64,000 bases of DNA from Carposina sasakii (lineage: Eukaryota; Arthropoda; Insecta; Lepidoptera; Carposinidae), in assembly GCA_014607495.2 (NCBI GenBank), contig CP053154.1, positions 8,308,001 through 8,372,000 of the forward strand. Direction: 5' to 3'. Made by a program: the position numbers and the translations under genes. Of this stretch, positions 1-11,815 are shown one piece after another (the first letter of the stretch is position 1; every line of letters begins with the position of its first letter). The notes beneath the pieces are model-generated. The model was given only the letters and a program-made list of their open reading frames with translations, did not search any database and was not told where the DNA came from.

Positions 1-733
1 AATAATAACATGCTTGTTATGGCTGCTTATTTATAAAGGTTAAGCGAAAAGTGGACTCGGCTATTAAGACACCAGTTTCGTTAATTGTTCCAATACAACC
101 TCAGAAAGAATTATTTGTACTTTAACAATTTTGTATAGTGAACACGTTTTATAAGCTCCGTTGTCAACAGTACAAGTAACATAGGCCATAATAGAATAAC
201 ATTAATATCATAATTTCCTATTGAAATTACGTAATTTGGCTTAAACATTTAGCGCCTCTCTATGCCAATCAAATGTTAATTATAATATATAACGGAAATG
301 CATTACTCTAATGCAATTTAATGCCTGCATTGCAATACGACTGTATCTCTTTCCAAACTAGTTTTGTTAACCTTGAATCAAATTCTACTCAAAACCAGTT
401 TAAAACGACATTGGGACCCCAGTCCCATTTTACAATATAGGCATAAGAATGAATCACAGTGAAAGCGAAATCACTGAAGCAACATACAGGCTGAGCCAAC
501 ATCTTACATGTGCTCAGAAGAATGGAATTTCTAGATACATAATACAATCAATCACAATTAGTGTTAAGTAATAAAAAATTTTGAGATTCACTAAATTAAA
601 GATTCAAAATAAATATCTGAGAATTATATCCGATATCGCTTAAACTACATTTATAAAACGTAAATTAAAATAAATTATTAACAGTATGGAATAGCTGCTG
701 GCGCCGCGCGCGGCTGGCGTGAGATTCTTTAAC
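1..733. other. 3' flank of the small heat-shock gene, no gene seen
   Basis: AT-rich sequence beyond the stop codon of the minus-strand small heat-shock gene. It probably holds that gene's 3' UTR. No canonical AATAAA on the minus strand was recognised close to the stop; a TATAAA-type variant lies near 645-655. No open frame of convincing coding character was seen. Confidence 0.4.
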
Positions 734-3700
734 TCAGTGCTTCTGGATGGGAATCTGCCTGTCGGTGATAGCAAGCTGGGGGAGAGGCGCTTCCACGGTC
801 AGGACTCCGTCTCTGGACAGCGAGGACTTGATAGCCTCAGGGTTGGTGCCTTTAGGCAACAAGAACTCCCTGTTGTACTCTCTGTACACCGACTTTGTGT
901 CTGACTTCTCTTCGTGCTTAGCGTGCACCTGAAATACCAACATAAAACATTAGCTCGGTTACTGATACAATGTTCTCGATAACGCGTTCGTCAACCCTAA
1001 TAAAACTGAAACGTCCTCGTGCATAAAAGCCATAGTGATGTTGGCATGCTGCCGAAGCTGAGGAGTTTCGGCCAATTTTTAATTTCGTGTAACGTAAATA
1101 AACGCTCTTCATTGTTCCACACACAATTTATCTTCATTAGACCGCGACAACAACGAGTTGCTTTCAAAGGCGAGGAAGGCTTAAAATAATGCAGTTAGTT
1201 GAGATTTTGTCGTGGAAAAATTCGATGATGTAATAAATTTCGCGATTTTTCGCCTACAGTGTAGAAGATGCGACTTCCGGTATTGCATAGCTATTACCAT
1301 CCAAAATGACCTTGCGACAGGTTGTCTGATTATTTTAAAAGTAAAGGTTTCTTTGATAGTTTTTTATCTATGTTAATTTTAGGTAGCAAAATATGTACCA
1401 AGTATGTGTTATAATAAGTTTTATACTATCTGTAGGTACTATACTTTGCTGCGTAAAGAATTTTAATATTGAGTAGTTTTGGCATTCGTTTAAATGTATT
1501 ACATCGCCACCTTGTCGCTCGTTTATCATAAAGTTGACAGTCCGCATTATGTTACAAAAAAGTAAGCAGAGGTTTTTTGTTCGATCCACCTCGAACGTCA
1601 GCTAATACCAACTATAAAAAATTGTGGAACTGATAGAATATTGCGGAATTATTGCATAAATCAAGTACAGAAAACCTTATTTATTTATGGAGCTCTTTAA
1701 ATTTTATGACAGACCTGTGCTTGACCTACTCAATTTTATGATAGAGTTAACAAAATTACCAATATAATTAGGTATGATGATCCTAATGAAATTTGTATGA
1801 CAGTAAATACTTCATTATCTACTGGTTATTTCGATGGAACATACTAGATTTAAACTCGATCGAAACTACATGAAATTGGAAAGATTATGCTTACCAAGAG
1901 TTTGTTGTCGACTGTCTTAACAACAATCTCTTCGGGTGTGTACTGGCTGACGTCGAAACGCAGTTTGAGGGATTTGCCGTCACCTTCGTCCTGGATGAGT
2001 GGCGAGTTCAGACTGTCCCAGTGGCTAGGTTCCGCCAGTTGTCTGTTGTCGCTGTGCTGTGAAGATGTGGTGGAGCTGAAATGTGGAATGGATAGGTACT
2101 GTTAATACTTGAATATAGAATATCACCAAGAAGAAGTTGTGCAAAAAGAAAGAGTTCTAACTCTTGGTAGTGGACACTAACTACATATATAGGTATTGTA
2201 ATCGTTAAAAAGTTGACGGAAGTGATGATAGTGATTATTTTGAAAAACGTAACAGTAAATGAATTGACTGACGAAGAGAAATAATAATTAGAATGCGATG
2301 TTTGTTGTTAGTCACGTATAAAAACATGGATTTTAATCTACAAGTGCTAAAATACTCCATACAAAACCCCATTCATGAAATTATCGAACAAAGTTCACAG
2401 CAAGATCAATGAAAGAAAGAATATTACCTCTGTGCTAATTATTACTATTTTTCTTTCCGTTTTACATACATATAATCACGCCTTTATTCGTTACGGGGTA
2501 GGCAGAGCACATGCACAATAGAATCACATGGTACCACTTCTGATCAATTTTGAGGGTATAGTTGAGATGTACAAGTTCGGTTAGTAGTGACAGCTGGTCA
2601 GCCCATCGCCTACAAAACACCAAGACCCTCTTGTCCTTCTACTGACTTGTACAGTATGGCCGGGAAGAGAAGCAGCTGTAGTATTATACGTTTTTTTTTT
2701 CACTCACAGAGCAGCACTTCTGTTTTTAATTGGAAATTTTTCTAATCTTTACGGGCATTCAATAAATAACCGCAACAGTGTTTGTATATATCTAGGTACT
2801 TCAGAAACACGACATTCATACATTCCTTAAAAAATCATTACGTATTCATACTGGCACACTTATTAAACATGCAGAAATATCAGTAAATTAATATAAAATA
2901 CATGCAACCCTGTTTTAAAGGCGCAATTTGTTAAAACTATATGCACACGATAAAAGCTTTAATGGCCAATTAAACTATGGAAAAATGCGGACGCTCTAGA
3001 TATGAAAAGAGCATTTACCTTTGGCATAGAAACTCCCTACATGCAATCATTAGCATGGAACTACATAACTATGAATGATTTAAGAACTCTATTAATGGCT
3101 GCCTTGGAAACTTCAATAACATAAACTATGGATATTTTATACCTCGTCTACAACTACAATTCAATGGAAACATAATCTTATTATGTCCTATTTCATTATT
3201 TTCATAGTTCACCTGATGTCATGCTCACTATGCAAGGTCACTGTCAACAGTGATCTCATCGAGTTACGTAAAGTAATTTGTGATCGATTGTGTGTCTGAT
3301 GCGCGAGATCAGTCTCGAATGCAATGCTATTTCCGTAGAATGGATAATTCTAAACATTTGAATTTCCACCTTATATTCAAAGAGACTGAATTTTTTATTT
3401 TTTCTATCCTGTTCGTATGTAAGTGGTATGCGAAAAGAGGAACATAATACGACAATTCTACTATAAACTATATGCATAAAGGTACATAAAAGTAATGATA
3501 AAATGTGCTCTAGACTGAAGAATGCTTTTGGTTATAATAAACTGATACCGTTACAATTACTTAAGTAACTAAGAAGCCAATACAACTATAAGATGTGCAT
3601 GGTAATAGAAACAATAATGAAAATGAAATACCATCTATGTTAAATACAAGATACCTTACATTTATAGTAAATGCGAAATATCTTACGCATAATGTTTACC

Positions 3701-5643
3701 TCTCTGAAGACTTGGTTACTCCTCCGGAGGAAACCGATTCGAAATTGTAAGACATGCAAAAAGCAATATTTGTTGTTAGTTTTATTAAGCTCGGTAGTTG
3801 GTATTATCTAACAGTTCTATGGACAGCTTTAGGCTACCTATAAAGGCTCCTAAAGCTATTGTTACAAATATATAGCCAGTACAGGGAATGTAATAAGCTG
3901 TAGGTTTGGTAGCGTGAAAATTTATGTTAAATATTTAATCGAAGTAAGTACTTAAATATTCCTGGACATAAAAGCAGCTGTGTGATAGGTACCTATAGAA
4001 ATGCAAACCACACATTTTTACATATCGATAAGAAGTCATAATATATAAATTCGGTTTTGTGAAAAAATAATAAAAGAAGTTAACCATTTTTCATGGCCTA
4101 ACTAGCACGTGATCAAAAACCTATACAATACAAATAGGTACAAGTATACTATATTGCCTACATTCATGTGACGTCAGTGTTTTTCAGGCGTTGGATATTG
4201 TTGCTGGGTGCTTCAAATGGAATAAACCTTTGTCTTTGTTAACAGCTGTTTACAAATTTTCTACTGTCAACATGCTACCAAATATGTCACACCACTTTTT
4301 GTTAAAGTGTGTCCAACCCACACTACATTGTACAAGAGCATTGGGCGGACCGGACCAGTCACCCGGTGCCCACACTTGATATTGAGCAAGAACCTAAAAA
4401 TATTTCTGACGGCATTAATTAAAGTAATATCCAACATATTTGTTTTTTTATGTCCTCAAAATGTTTACAGACTCACCGCGGTAGTTGTGTTTGTTATTCG
4501 TCAGTGAATTAAAAACGAAGGACACGAGTCCTACGCAGATTATTTGAGAATCTAAGTAGTGGGCAAAGGCGACTTGCATTACGTCATCGGCAGGTAGACT
4601 GGCTGAAACAACAACCCGCTCCAACTGGGTCATGTATTCATTTCATGCCGTAAACATAATTTCATTTCGCGCCAAGCGCTTTGGCTGCAATACGAACAAT
4701 CATTTTCATTCCACCTTACAAATCTAACGGCATAACGGTTCTAATAAAATATGCGTTTCTAAATGTTGCAAGAACCGCTTGTGCCTGCCTGTGCTGGGTA
4801 GCTAAGCTACCACCCTCGATATTGATTTCTTACGAACCTAACACATGCGGAAATTCGGCCTCCAGAAATAATGTAGATAATTAGAACTACATGCTCGGTG
4901 TTCTTGGGTGGTAACGGCTATAAAACAAATATTACAATATGTTTACAATTTCGCGTTCAGTTCATGTTTTAGCAACAAATGTTCTCGTCGGAAATCGGCG
5001 GCGGTCGACGCTATTTCTATTTATGACATCATCCCGCGTCGGGCTTACGTATCGCTGCACGCTTTAAATGGAGTCGGCTGAGATGTCTGCAGTTGATGCC
5101 GTTCCGCGGAATGCTCCCGAATAATACCTTTGCTTTTAAATATTTTCGTGGAGTCATCAATGAGGCGAGCCGAGGTGGACGGCTCTTGCGAAACCCCAAA
5201 CTCATTAATTCAAGATTCCCTTTAAGGCGTACAGAGCCGGTAACGTAACCACTATGTTCGGAATAATAATGCAAGTTGCTTAAATAATTTCAGAGAATCC
5301 GGCTTATAGGATATTTCTTATTGCGTAATTCGAATAAGAAGCTGTATTAATTATGTTTTATGTTATGTATCGTGATAGTTGAAATTTATCTGTGGTTAAC
5401 ATAAAACTGGTAACACTCCAAACAAATCAACCCAAAAAAAAATTTCAATCAATACCTTGTTGTGCTCTTGAAGTAGTTGTTGCTCTCTCTGTTCATAAGT
5501 TCTGATCTGAATTTGCTCATCTCTTCTTCCATCTTTCTCATCTCAGCGTCAAATCTTTCCCTTATGCTCGAGAATTCGGTATCGATGACTGAAAAGTCTC
5601 CAAGTTTGATGGGAATATTCCTCTTGAGTCCACTGTCAGCCAT
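734..5643 (-). CDS. l(2)efl: Small heat-shock protein, lethal(2)essential-for-life type (alpha-crystallin family)
   Basis: Three coding exons on the minus strand: 5643-5456, 2075-1895 and 928-734, all with GT-AG junctions in compatible phases, giving 187 residues. The start is the ATG at 5643 (context GTGAAAATGGCT). The N-terminal arm is charged and coiled-coil-like (residues about 20-55: FDAEMRKMEEEMSKF), followed by a Ser/Thr-rich linker that crosses the first splice junction. The alpha-crystallin domain covers roughly residues 85-170 and is split after KLL by intron 2. The tail ends in an I-P-I motif (RQIPIQKH), the IxI element used for sHSP oligomerisation. The family consists of ATP-independent holdase chaperones that bind unfolding proteins in the cytosol and are often stress- or ecdysone-responsive. 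Length and sequence fit insect l(2)efl/Hsp20-type proteins. Intron 1 (2076-5455, 3.4 kb) is long; no nested gene was seen in it. Confidence 0.95.
2470..2660. repeat. Probable dispersed lepidopteran repeat in intron 1 of l(2)efl
   Basis: The phrases TACGGGGTAGGCAGAG and the reverse complement of AAGAGGGTCTTGGTG resemble dispersed repeats common in moth genomes. No ends or target duplications could be defined, so this is recognition only. Confidence 0.3.
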
Positions 5644-5783
5644 TTTCACGTGTGTAGATTGAAAACTTGTAACTAAACAAACACTGGTATTGTGTAAACA
5701 CGGTTCACAGAATGGTTACGCACTCGGTGGTAGACACAGCGGTACTGATCATTAGTTGCCGACTCGACGCCACGGGACCTGCG

Positions 5784-5870
5784 CACAGTTTTAAATAGCC
5801 TCTCGTTGGAAGTCAGTCCGCGCGCGACGTCACCGCTCGTCCCACACTTTGCTTCTCGCTCATTCCACGT
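5784..5870 (-). promoter_or_regulatory. Candidate promoter of l(2)efl with TATA-like box and gapped heat-shock element
   Basis: On the minus strand a TATTTAAAA box lies at 5797-5789, about 150 bp upstream of the start codon, predicting transcription start near 5766 and a 5' UTR of about 120 nt. Some 60 bp further upstream two GAA units (plus-strand TTC at 5853-5855 and 5863-5865) are spaced exactly 10 bp apart. That matches the outer units of a gapped nGAAnnTTCnnGAAn heat-shock element whose middle unit is degenerate. The assignment is from motif and position only. Confidence 0.35.
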
Positions 5871-5899
5871 CTGCCCATGCCCGATTATCCTCACCGCGA

Positions 5900-7394
5900 G
5901 CTGGCGCCTCGAGGTGGCCCAAACTAGCGTAATTTGATTGATGAATCATTGCATTTGGATCTGTCTTTCCATGTTAAGATAATTAACACCGTAAAATTTT
6001 ACGCGGGCGTGCGTGTCATTCGAACGCTTTTGTTGCTTATTCATTTAGATTTATTATTTAACGTGTAATTTATTCGTTATGTAGACGTAGCGTAGGTTAA
6101 ATTAACTACAAAAAAAATATTTTATACTGTTAATGTTTTTTGAGATGAGTACTTGCCTACTCGTACCTATGAACTCATTAGAGATTAAGTACTCATAATA
6201 TTATGGGTCATGGTTAGGTTACGATATCAATTAAATTGAGATAAAATTCCTATCAAGAAAATTACTTTATCTTGCGCTATGTGACGAACTTATTGCTACT
6301 AACACTTAAATTATATTAGATTGTAATCTTATCTACTTATCCCTCTTCCGATGTTACATATGAAATTCTACCTCTTCATCTACCGGGCTTGGCCCACCAC
6401 TCATTCCCGCCTCTACCTCTTCATGTAGGCTAAGCTAGCTAGTCCACAAAACCAGGGAACCTCTCCACAGTGAGTATTAAAAATTCCTTGTACGGTTAAC
6501 AGAATAACTAACCGCCTAATACTCCAATGACTCATAAGTTTGTCACGCAATATCAGAAGATCCAATTAAGTCCATTGAGCGTAATACAGATAGTGAAGTC
6601 ATAGAGGCACACAAAACAATACAAAGGGAAGTATTTGCTCACACCGCGACCCACACGTGCTTCGCTCCATTTTAACATGTTGCAAAATCACCTGCCATTT
6701 CTGTATTGGAAACGTATATAGGCATAATTTTTACCGCGTTTCCATTTGGTCTATTGTGTAAGCTTTAGTATGACGTCACATTCTTATGTATAATGTACTC
6801 TGTGGTCACATTTGCGTTTAACATGAAATGGATATGATTTTTTGGTCTCTCTATTCAGGCTCTCTTGAATTCTAAAGGAGCTTAGAATACACAGTCACAT
6901 CGTAGTTGCTCATCAATTCAGTTTTCGTGACAGCGATTGCAATCTTCATTTTCGGTGGGCGCCAAATTACAATCTACAACCGCCTCGCTGCACGTGTGTG
7001 TGGCACCCTCTCCCTTCTGTTATTGGTCCTTCGGTGATCCCTCCGGAATCGAGCTTTCTGTTTTCTTACAATTTATGTATGTGAGTGTAAAATTTATGTT
7101 TGTATGAGTAGTACGCACATTAAAGATTTCTACTTAGATAGCTATAGTCATTTTGTACAATCAACTACAGTAGGTAGGCACGATCGTAAGCCCATTCATA
7201 GCTTAAATATAGTTTGGTCATCACGTAACTACTTAATTTTTTCTGTGACTCATCCCTGAATAAGGGGCCCTGATTCATGTAAAGCTTCAAAAGCGTCTGA
7301 TAATCTATGCAGGAGTACCTATCTATCTATAGGTATATTACAATACATAGTTCTTGCCGTGTCAGAAGAATCTACCAACTTTCATAGTATACTT
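5900..7394. other. Intergenic, nothing recognised
   Basis: Upstream of l(2)efl. AT-rich, no convincing exon, RNA gene or element with definable ends. Includes a pyrimidine-rich stretch near 6360-6430. Confidence 0.4.
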
Positions 7395-7570
7395 AGAATA
7401 CATGACTGTTCCCAAAATGGGGTAGCCAGAGTTGCAGGATCACGAAGGAGATCCAAAGCCATATTTAATGTTGCGGAGCCAGCTATATAGGTAGATTATT
7501 TATTATGATAAGTTGCTAGCTCATTGCAATTAGCACCTGAGGGAACCTGGCCCAACTAACAATTATTTTG
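7395..7570 (-). repeat. Dispersed repeat R1, degenerate copy
   Basis: Reads in reverse as part of a repeat seen at least five times in this window (10431, 11620, 32660, 46805 and here). Shared landmarks are TGTTCCCNNAATGGGGTAGCC, CAGGATCANNAAGGAGATCC and TAAGTTGCTAGC. No coding capacity; class unknown. Confidence 0.55.
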
Positions 7571-7673
7571 TCCTATAACCTAAGGTTAAATCTCCAAAAA
7601 GCTCGATAAACGATGTGTTAAAGGTTTTGGCGGTGACCCATTGTTGTATAAAAGTGTTTCATAACATGTATTA

Positions 7674-7693
7674 GCTCTATAAGCTTATAGAGC
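7674..7693. repeat. Perfect 20-bp palindrome
   Basis: GCTCTATAAGCTTATAGAGC is an uninterrupted perfect palindrome centred on AAGCTT. Function unknown. Confidence 0.7.
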
Positions 7694-8977
7694 AAAACCG
7701 ATACATAAATAAATGACGTAAAGGTTTACTTCGCTAATTTATGTAGCTGTTATAGATAGGAGTTGTAATGACCTCTAAACTAACCAGTATGCAACCATAG
7801 AACTCTATAGCAGTGTTCACAATTTCCCTTACGTCTCTGATTTACACAATAAATATTCCACACGAACTTTAATGGGTCTTTGTTATTGTAGAAATTGAAC
7901 ATCAATTATAGGGCGAAATTGTGATAATGTGGATTTGTAGGTCGTCGTTACAGGGCTGTAGTAATATAATGGGCGCAAAAACTCTACAACAGAGCTATAT
8001 TGGAATGTAGCTGAGTTTTAAAATACCCTTAGATACTCGTAACTCAATTGCCCTAAAAAAGTTTGCAAAGGCTCGTTATAGTTCTAGTGATAAACCTGTC
8101 ACAAAGACACTCTTTTAGGACCATATGGTTTTCTTTGCAACTATTATAGTTCTTCCATTAAACATAGTACTGTAACGGAGTCCATGTCTCTTCTAAAACC
8201 TAATTATGGTTTATAATGGTAGGCCAATGTTGCTTTTAAATTATAAATCAGTATTGTAAAGCCATTTTTGTATGTACTTCATAACAATATTGAATAAGTA
8301 AAAATCAAGTTGCACAATCAATTATAAAAAATGGTTCCGTTATTACCCTTCTGAGCAAATAAGCAACTATATCACAAAAACTATGTAATGTTAATTAATA
8401 ATTAGTATGACCGTAATGTTCCAGAAGTCTGGATCTAAACCTGTCTTACCTGATGATAACATTATATTTATTAAAAGTTAAAAATATAATAAGATAATTT
8501 CATTTATGACTCGAGGAACATTTGGAGGGAACCCTAATTTTATATAATGGTGGCTGGGATCTGTCATGACAAGTGCTATAGTAGTGTTCTGAACACTGAA
8601 AGTATTTTTATGACTTAAAATTTGTAATTATTTTAGTAAATGCTTAATTATTTGAGGGGGCATTAAAATATTGTCTTTAACCCATGTAAAGTTTATCAGT
8701 AAAATCTCAATCCCATGTCATTTTCCCCGTAAGAGAATATTTTCCTAATAAACATCAATCGAAATCACCCATAATATTTTCGTTGTCATTTTGTATTATT
8801 TTTGTTTCAAATACTTGTAAGTTTCCTTGGTGTTTTTTTTTTTCTCTTAAATAACACTGCGATACAGCAGTGAACGAATGTAAAATGAACTATTTAATCA
8901 TAAAGATTAGTGTCATAATGGAATCATGAACTCTTTTACAGTATAAAATTATTAATAAAGAAAATGGAAAAAATTCT

Positions 8978-9050
8978 TCACCCGAGTGGGAATCAAACCC
9001 ACGACCACTGCAAACCGTGCCAGCCGCTATAACCACTAAGCCACCGGGTC
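8978..9050 (-). other. tRNA-like domain, copy 1 (not a functional tRNA)
   Basis: 73 nt on the minus strand with A box TGGCTTAGTGG, a T arm GTGGG/CCCAC and an acceptor stem paired except at 1:72. The B-box loop reads TTTGATT. The anticodon stem does not pair and position 33 is not T, so it is tRNA-derived rather than a working tRNA gene. Confidence 0.7.
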
Positions 9051-9301
9051 AATTACTCGGATGACGAATTTTACCATCTCTTTTCTAAATTACATATTGC
9101 CAACGTTATTCTTCATCCCGATAGCTATACACTAGCCAAATCTCGGCAAACAAAGCTGAATCCCTCAGCACAATGTTTAAAGATGAAACGATCAACCATA
9201 TCCTAACGGATTATATTAATGGAGAAGTGTTTTTATAAATTTATCTTAGTCAAGATATTATATATTATAAAATTATTAATAAAGAAAATGGAAAAAATTC
9301 T

Positions 9302-9374
9302 TCACCCGAGTGGGAATCGAACCCACGACCACTGCAAACCGTGCCAGCCGCTATAACCACTAAGCCACCGGGTC
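9302..9374 (-). other. tRNA-like domain, copy 2 (not a functional tRNA)
   Basis: Same as the copy 324 bp to the left but with the canonical B box GGTTCGATTCC. Its start lies exactly 44 nt after the start of the A box TGGCTTAGTGG, the spacing of true tRNA genes. The anticodon arm is degenerate in the same way. Confidence 0.7.
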
Positions 9375-9378
9375 AATT

Positions 9379-10430
9379 TCTTTTACAGTATAAAAGGGTA
9401 CTTTAGTAGCGTTGCGGTGGCTTGTAAATCTCCAAAAGGAAATTGCATTACTGTTACATCAACTGTATAGGCCAAAATTGTCATACTAGATATTTCTATA
9501 GATGCAATATAGAGCAAATTGGAGAAATAAATGCGCCACTTTCTATGGACGTACCTACTACCTTCTTTGGCTAATTATAGAACCTCGATTGGTAAGCCCG
9601 AAACGTTCTATGGGCTTCTATACAGCCAACTATTGTTAGTTGGGTGGGTTACTTAGTCGAGTCTTACTACATACCTACACGGAAGGAAATGCAGCTAATA
9701 TAGGTATTCTAGTGAAGCCCTGCATCAGCACAGGTCTATAATTATTGATTTCTAGATTTAAATCATGCTTCTAAATTTTCTGATGTAATGTAGGTACTAC
9801 CTACTTACCTAACTACATATGTATTGTATCCCTAACGTATAAAATCCCTACTTGGATGTTTCAAAATAGTACTTACAAAGCTGTATTCGCTTAAAATAAG
9901 AATGCTTTTAACCATGCTTTTATACCGTAACACAATCTGCTTCCGCCGTTCTTAAGTGCTCGTTATTTTTGTTACTAATGCTTTGCGTTTTCTTACTATA
10001 GTCCTAATCATACAGAGAGTAAGAGAACTTGCATAATCTTCATCGCCACCTCTGCTGTTTGGACTAAAATCGAACTTTTATCAAATAAAAATTTTCGATA
10101 CATTATCGTTTAGGTATCAGAGAGGAATATGTAGGTACTTATAGTACCTAGGCCTACTTACTACTAATACTTAGTAAGTATTTTAATTACGGGTCTAATC
10201 ATCGAAATATCTCCATGGTTCTAATATTACTGCACCATGTTACATACGCAGCAATGTGTAGTCGCAATGTATTCCTGAAAATTTATTATTCATAAACACT
10301 GCTGTAAATGTGTGGTGTGAATTCGTTTATAACGTTTGCCCTAGTTTACTTACTCGTAAATCCTAAACTTTACTCTAATACCTTCTAGTGTATAAACTAC
10401 GCGTGTTGATGCGGCTTCACTAGAATACTT
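9379..10430. other. Intergenic, fragment of repeat R1 only
   Basis: No gene. Around 9655-9740 a short reversed stretch (GAGTCTTAC ... GGAAGGAAATGCAGCT ... TCTAGTGAAGCC) matches the left part of repeat R1. The remainder is AT-rich and unrecognised. Confidence 0.4.
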
Positions 10431-10730
10431 ACATCAGCTGCAATTCCTTCCATGATGTTATAAGAGTCGACTAAGGAACTAAATCAATCTCTCAAGCGAT
10501 AAGCTAACAACTTGACGCTGATCATTAATATGAATACATCAGCTGCAATTCCTTCCATGATGTTGTAAGAGTCGACTAAGGAACTCAATCAATCTCTCAA
10601 GCGATAAGCTAACAATTTGACGCTGATCATTAATATTGTCCATATGCTAAACGTGGATCTAAGCCCTCTCTTTGATCCTGCAGATCTGGCTATCGATCGA
10701 TATCGGGAACACAGCTGTGTTCACGTATGG
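10431..10730 (+). repeat. Dispersed repeat R1 with an internal 105-bp tandem duplication
   Basis: A unit beginning ACATCAGCTGCAATTCCTTC occurs at 10431 and again at 10536. The two copies differ at only a few positions over about 100 bp (shared TAAGAGTCGACTAAGGAACT and GCTGATCATTAATAT). The second continues into the R1 right part: GATCCTGCAGATCTGG then GATATCGGGAACACAG. Non-coding; class unknown. Confidence 0.7.
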
Positions 10731-11269
10731 TATGTAATACGATACTCAAAAAAAGTTGATCTCAAGGAGACGATTTAGCGACGAAAACATTATTTCTACC
10801 TATCTACGGCTACAGATCGTAGTTTACACATTAAAAACACGATTTTATCAGTGTCCGAGCACTTGCGTAGTCAAATTAAGTTAAGAAATCAAGTTAAACT
10901 AAGTTTATAAGTAAATATTCTGTGTAGGTACGCTAATGCAAATTTTACCAGATCCGCTTTCATTGTTCGTTGTCGTGACGCTGCTGCCTCCAGACACAAC
11001 GCCCAACATCGCTGGAATGTGATGAAAGCGATAAGAGGAGGTCATTCACATTTCCATCTTTAAAAATAGCAAGCCAGAAAAAAGTTACCTATGTGCTTTT
11101 TGCTGTCATCGAAAACATCGCAGAAATTCTAATTTCATTGGTATGAATCGTAGAATGAACTGAATATCTCATGAGGTGAGGTGAATGACCATCACCAATC
11201 CATCCATATCCGTTGGTTGGTACACCTACTAATTAACTATTTTTTGGAAGTGCCTGGCATATACATATA

Positions 11270-11357
11270 CAGGATGTAACAAAAAGGGTATGTTAAGCGA
11301 AAAGCTACGTAAATAGCCCACTGTAGAGAACCTATCCACAAAATTTGAGACGCGTAA
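11270..11357 (+). mobile_element. Half of a mariner-type MITE
   Basis: TGTAACAAAAAGGGTATGTT AAGCGAAAAGC and following bases match one arm of the fold-back MITE at 44397-44656. Only one arm is present, so this is a decayed copy. Confidence 0.6.
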
Positions 11358-11619
11358 TATATATAGGTACCTAATGTTATCTACTTAGGTAGGTATTTAT
11401 TTTAATTTATTTAGGTAAAATGGCATGGCTAGGCCACAGGGCGCTTTGCCGTTCGGGCTAAAGTACCGTAGTTAATTTTAAATGACACGCACGACACGTC
11501 CTCTCTTCTGGTTCCTGATAAGTAATACAAGGCAGCATGTATGTTACCATTTTGCCAATAAAATTATGCTAGGATAATGCATTTTGGTGCAAGTGGGGCC
11601 AAGTTACCTATGTCGCATA

Positions 11620-11815
11620 GAGTAGAATAACTATGTCGTAAGAGTCGACTAAGCATCTCGGGAATTCTCTCGGGCACGCCTGATAAACTAGCAACTTTAC
11701 CTGATCTTTAACATCTGCTATGCTAAACGTGTATGTGGAATATCCCTTATGATCCTGCAGTTCTGGTTACCCTGTTACGGGGACACAGCCGTATTTACGT
11801 ATTCACCGAAGCAGA
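11620..11815 (+). repeat. Dispersed repeat R1 copy
   Basis: Carries the R1 landmarks GTAAGAGTCGACTAAG, ATGATCCTGCAGTTCTGG and GGGGACACAGCCGTATTTAC in the same order as the copy at 10431. The intervening sequence is diverged. Confidence 0.6.

Larger units (their letters stand above)
8942..9378 (-). mobile_element. Element with 113-bp terminal direct repeats carrying tRNA-like Pol III promoters
   Basis: Two 113-bp direct repeats (8942-9054 and 9266-9378) differ at a single position and flank 211 bp of unrelated sequence. Outside the pair, TCTTTTACAG (continuing as TATAAAA) occurs on both sides, at about 8931 and 9378, like a target-site duplication of 10-17 bp for the whole unit. Each repeat holds, on the minus strand, a tRNA-like sequence with matching A and B boxes. 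The layout resembles a TRIM or short LTR element with a Pol III promoter in the repeat, or a dimeric tRNA-derived SINE. No protein is encoded. Confidence 0.6.

Noticed and set aside
5673..5894. 73-residue minus-strand frame upstream of l(2)efl
   Set aside because: It overlaps the proposed promoter and 5' UTR, matches no domain, and GC-rich promoter DNA often keeps chance frames open.
8978..9374. Two functional tRNA genes on the minus strand
   Set aside because: A and B boxes and the T arm fit, but the anticodon stem does not pair, position 33 is A instead of T, pair 1:72 is mismatched, and both copies sit in a mobile repeat.
10431..10640. CRISPR-like repeat
   Set aside because: Only two long units with no spacers, in a eukaryotic genome; it is a tandem duplication.
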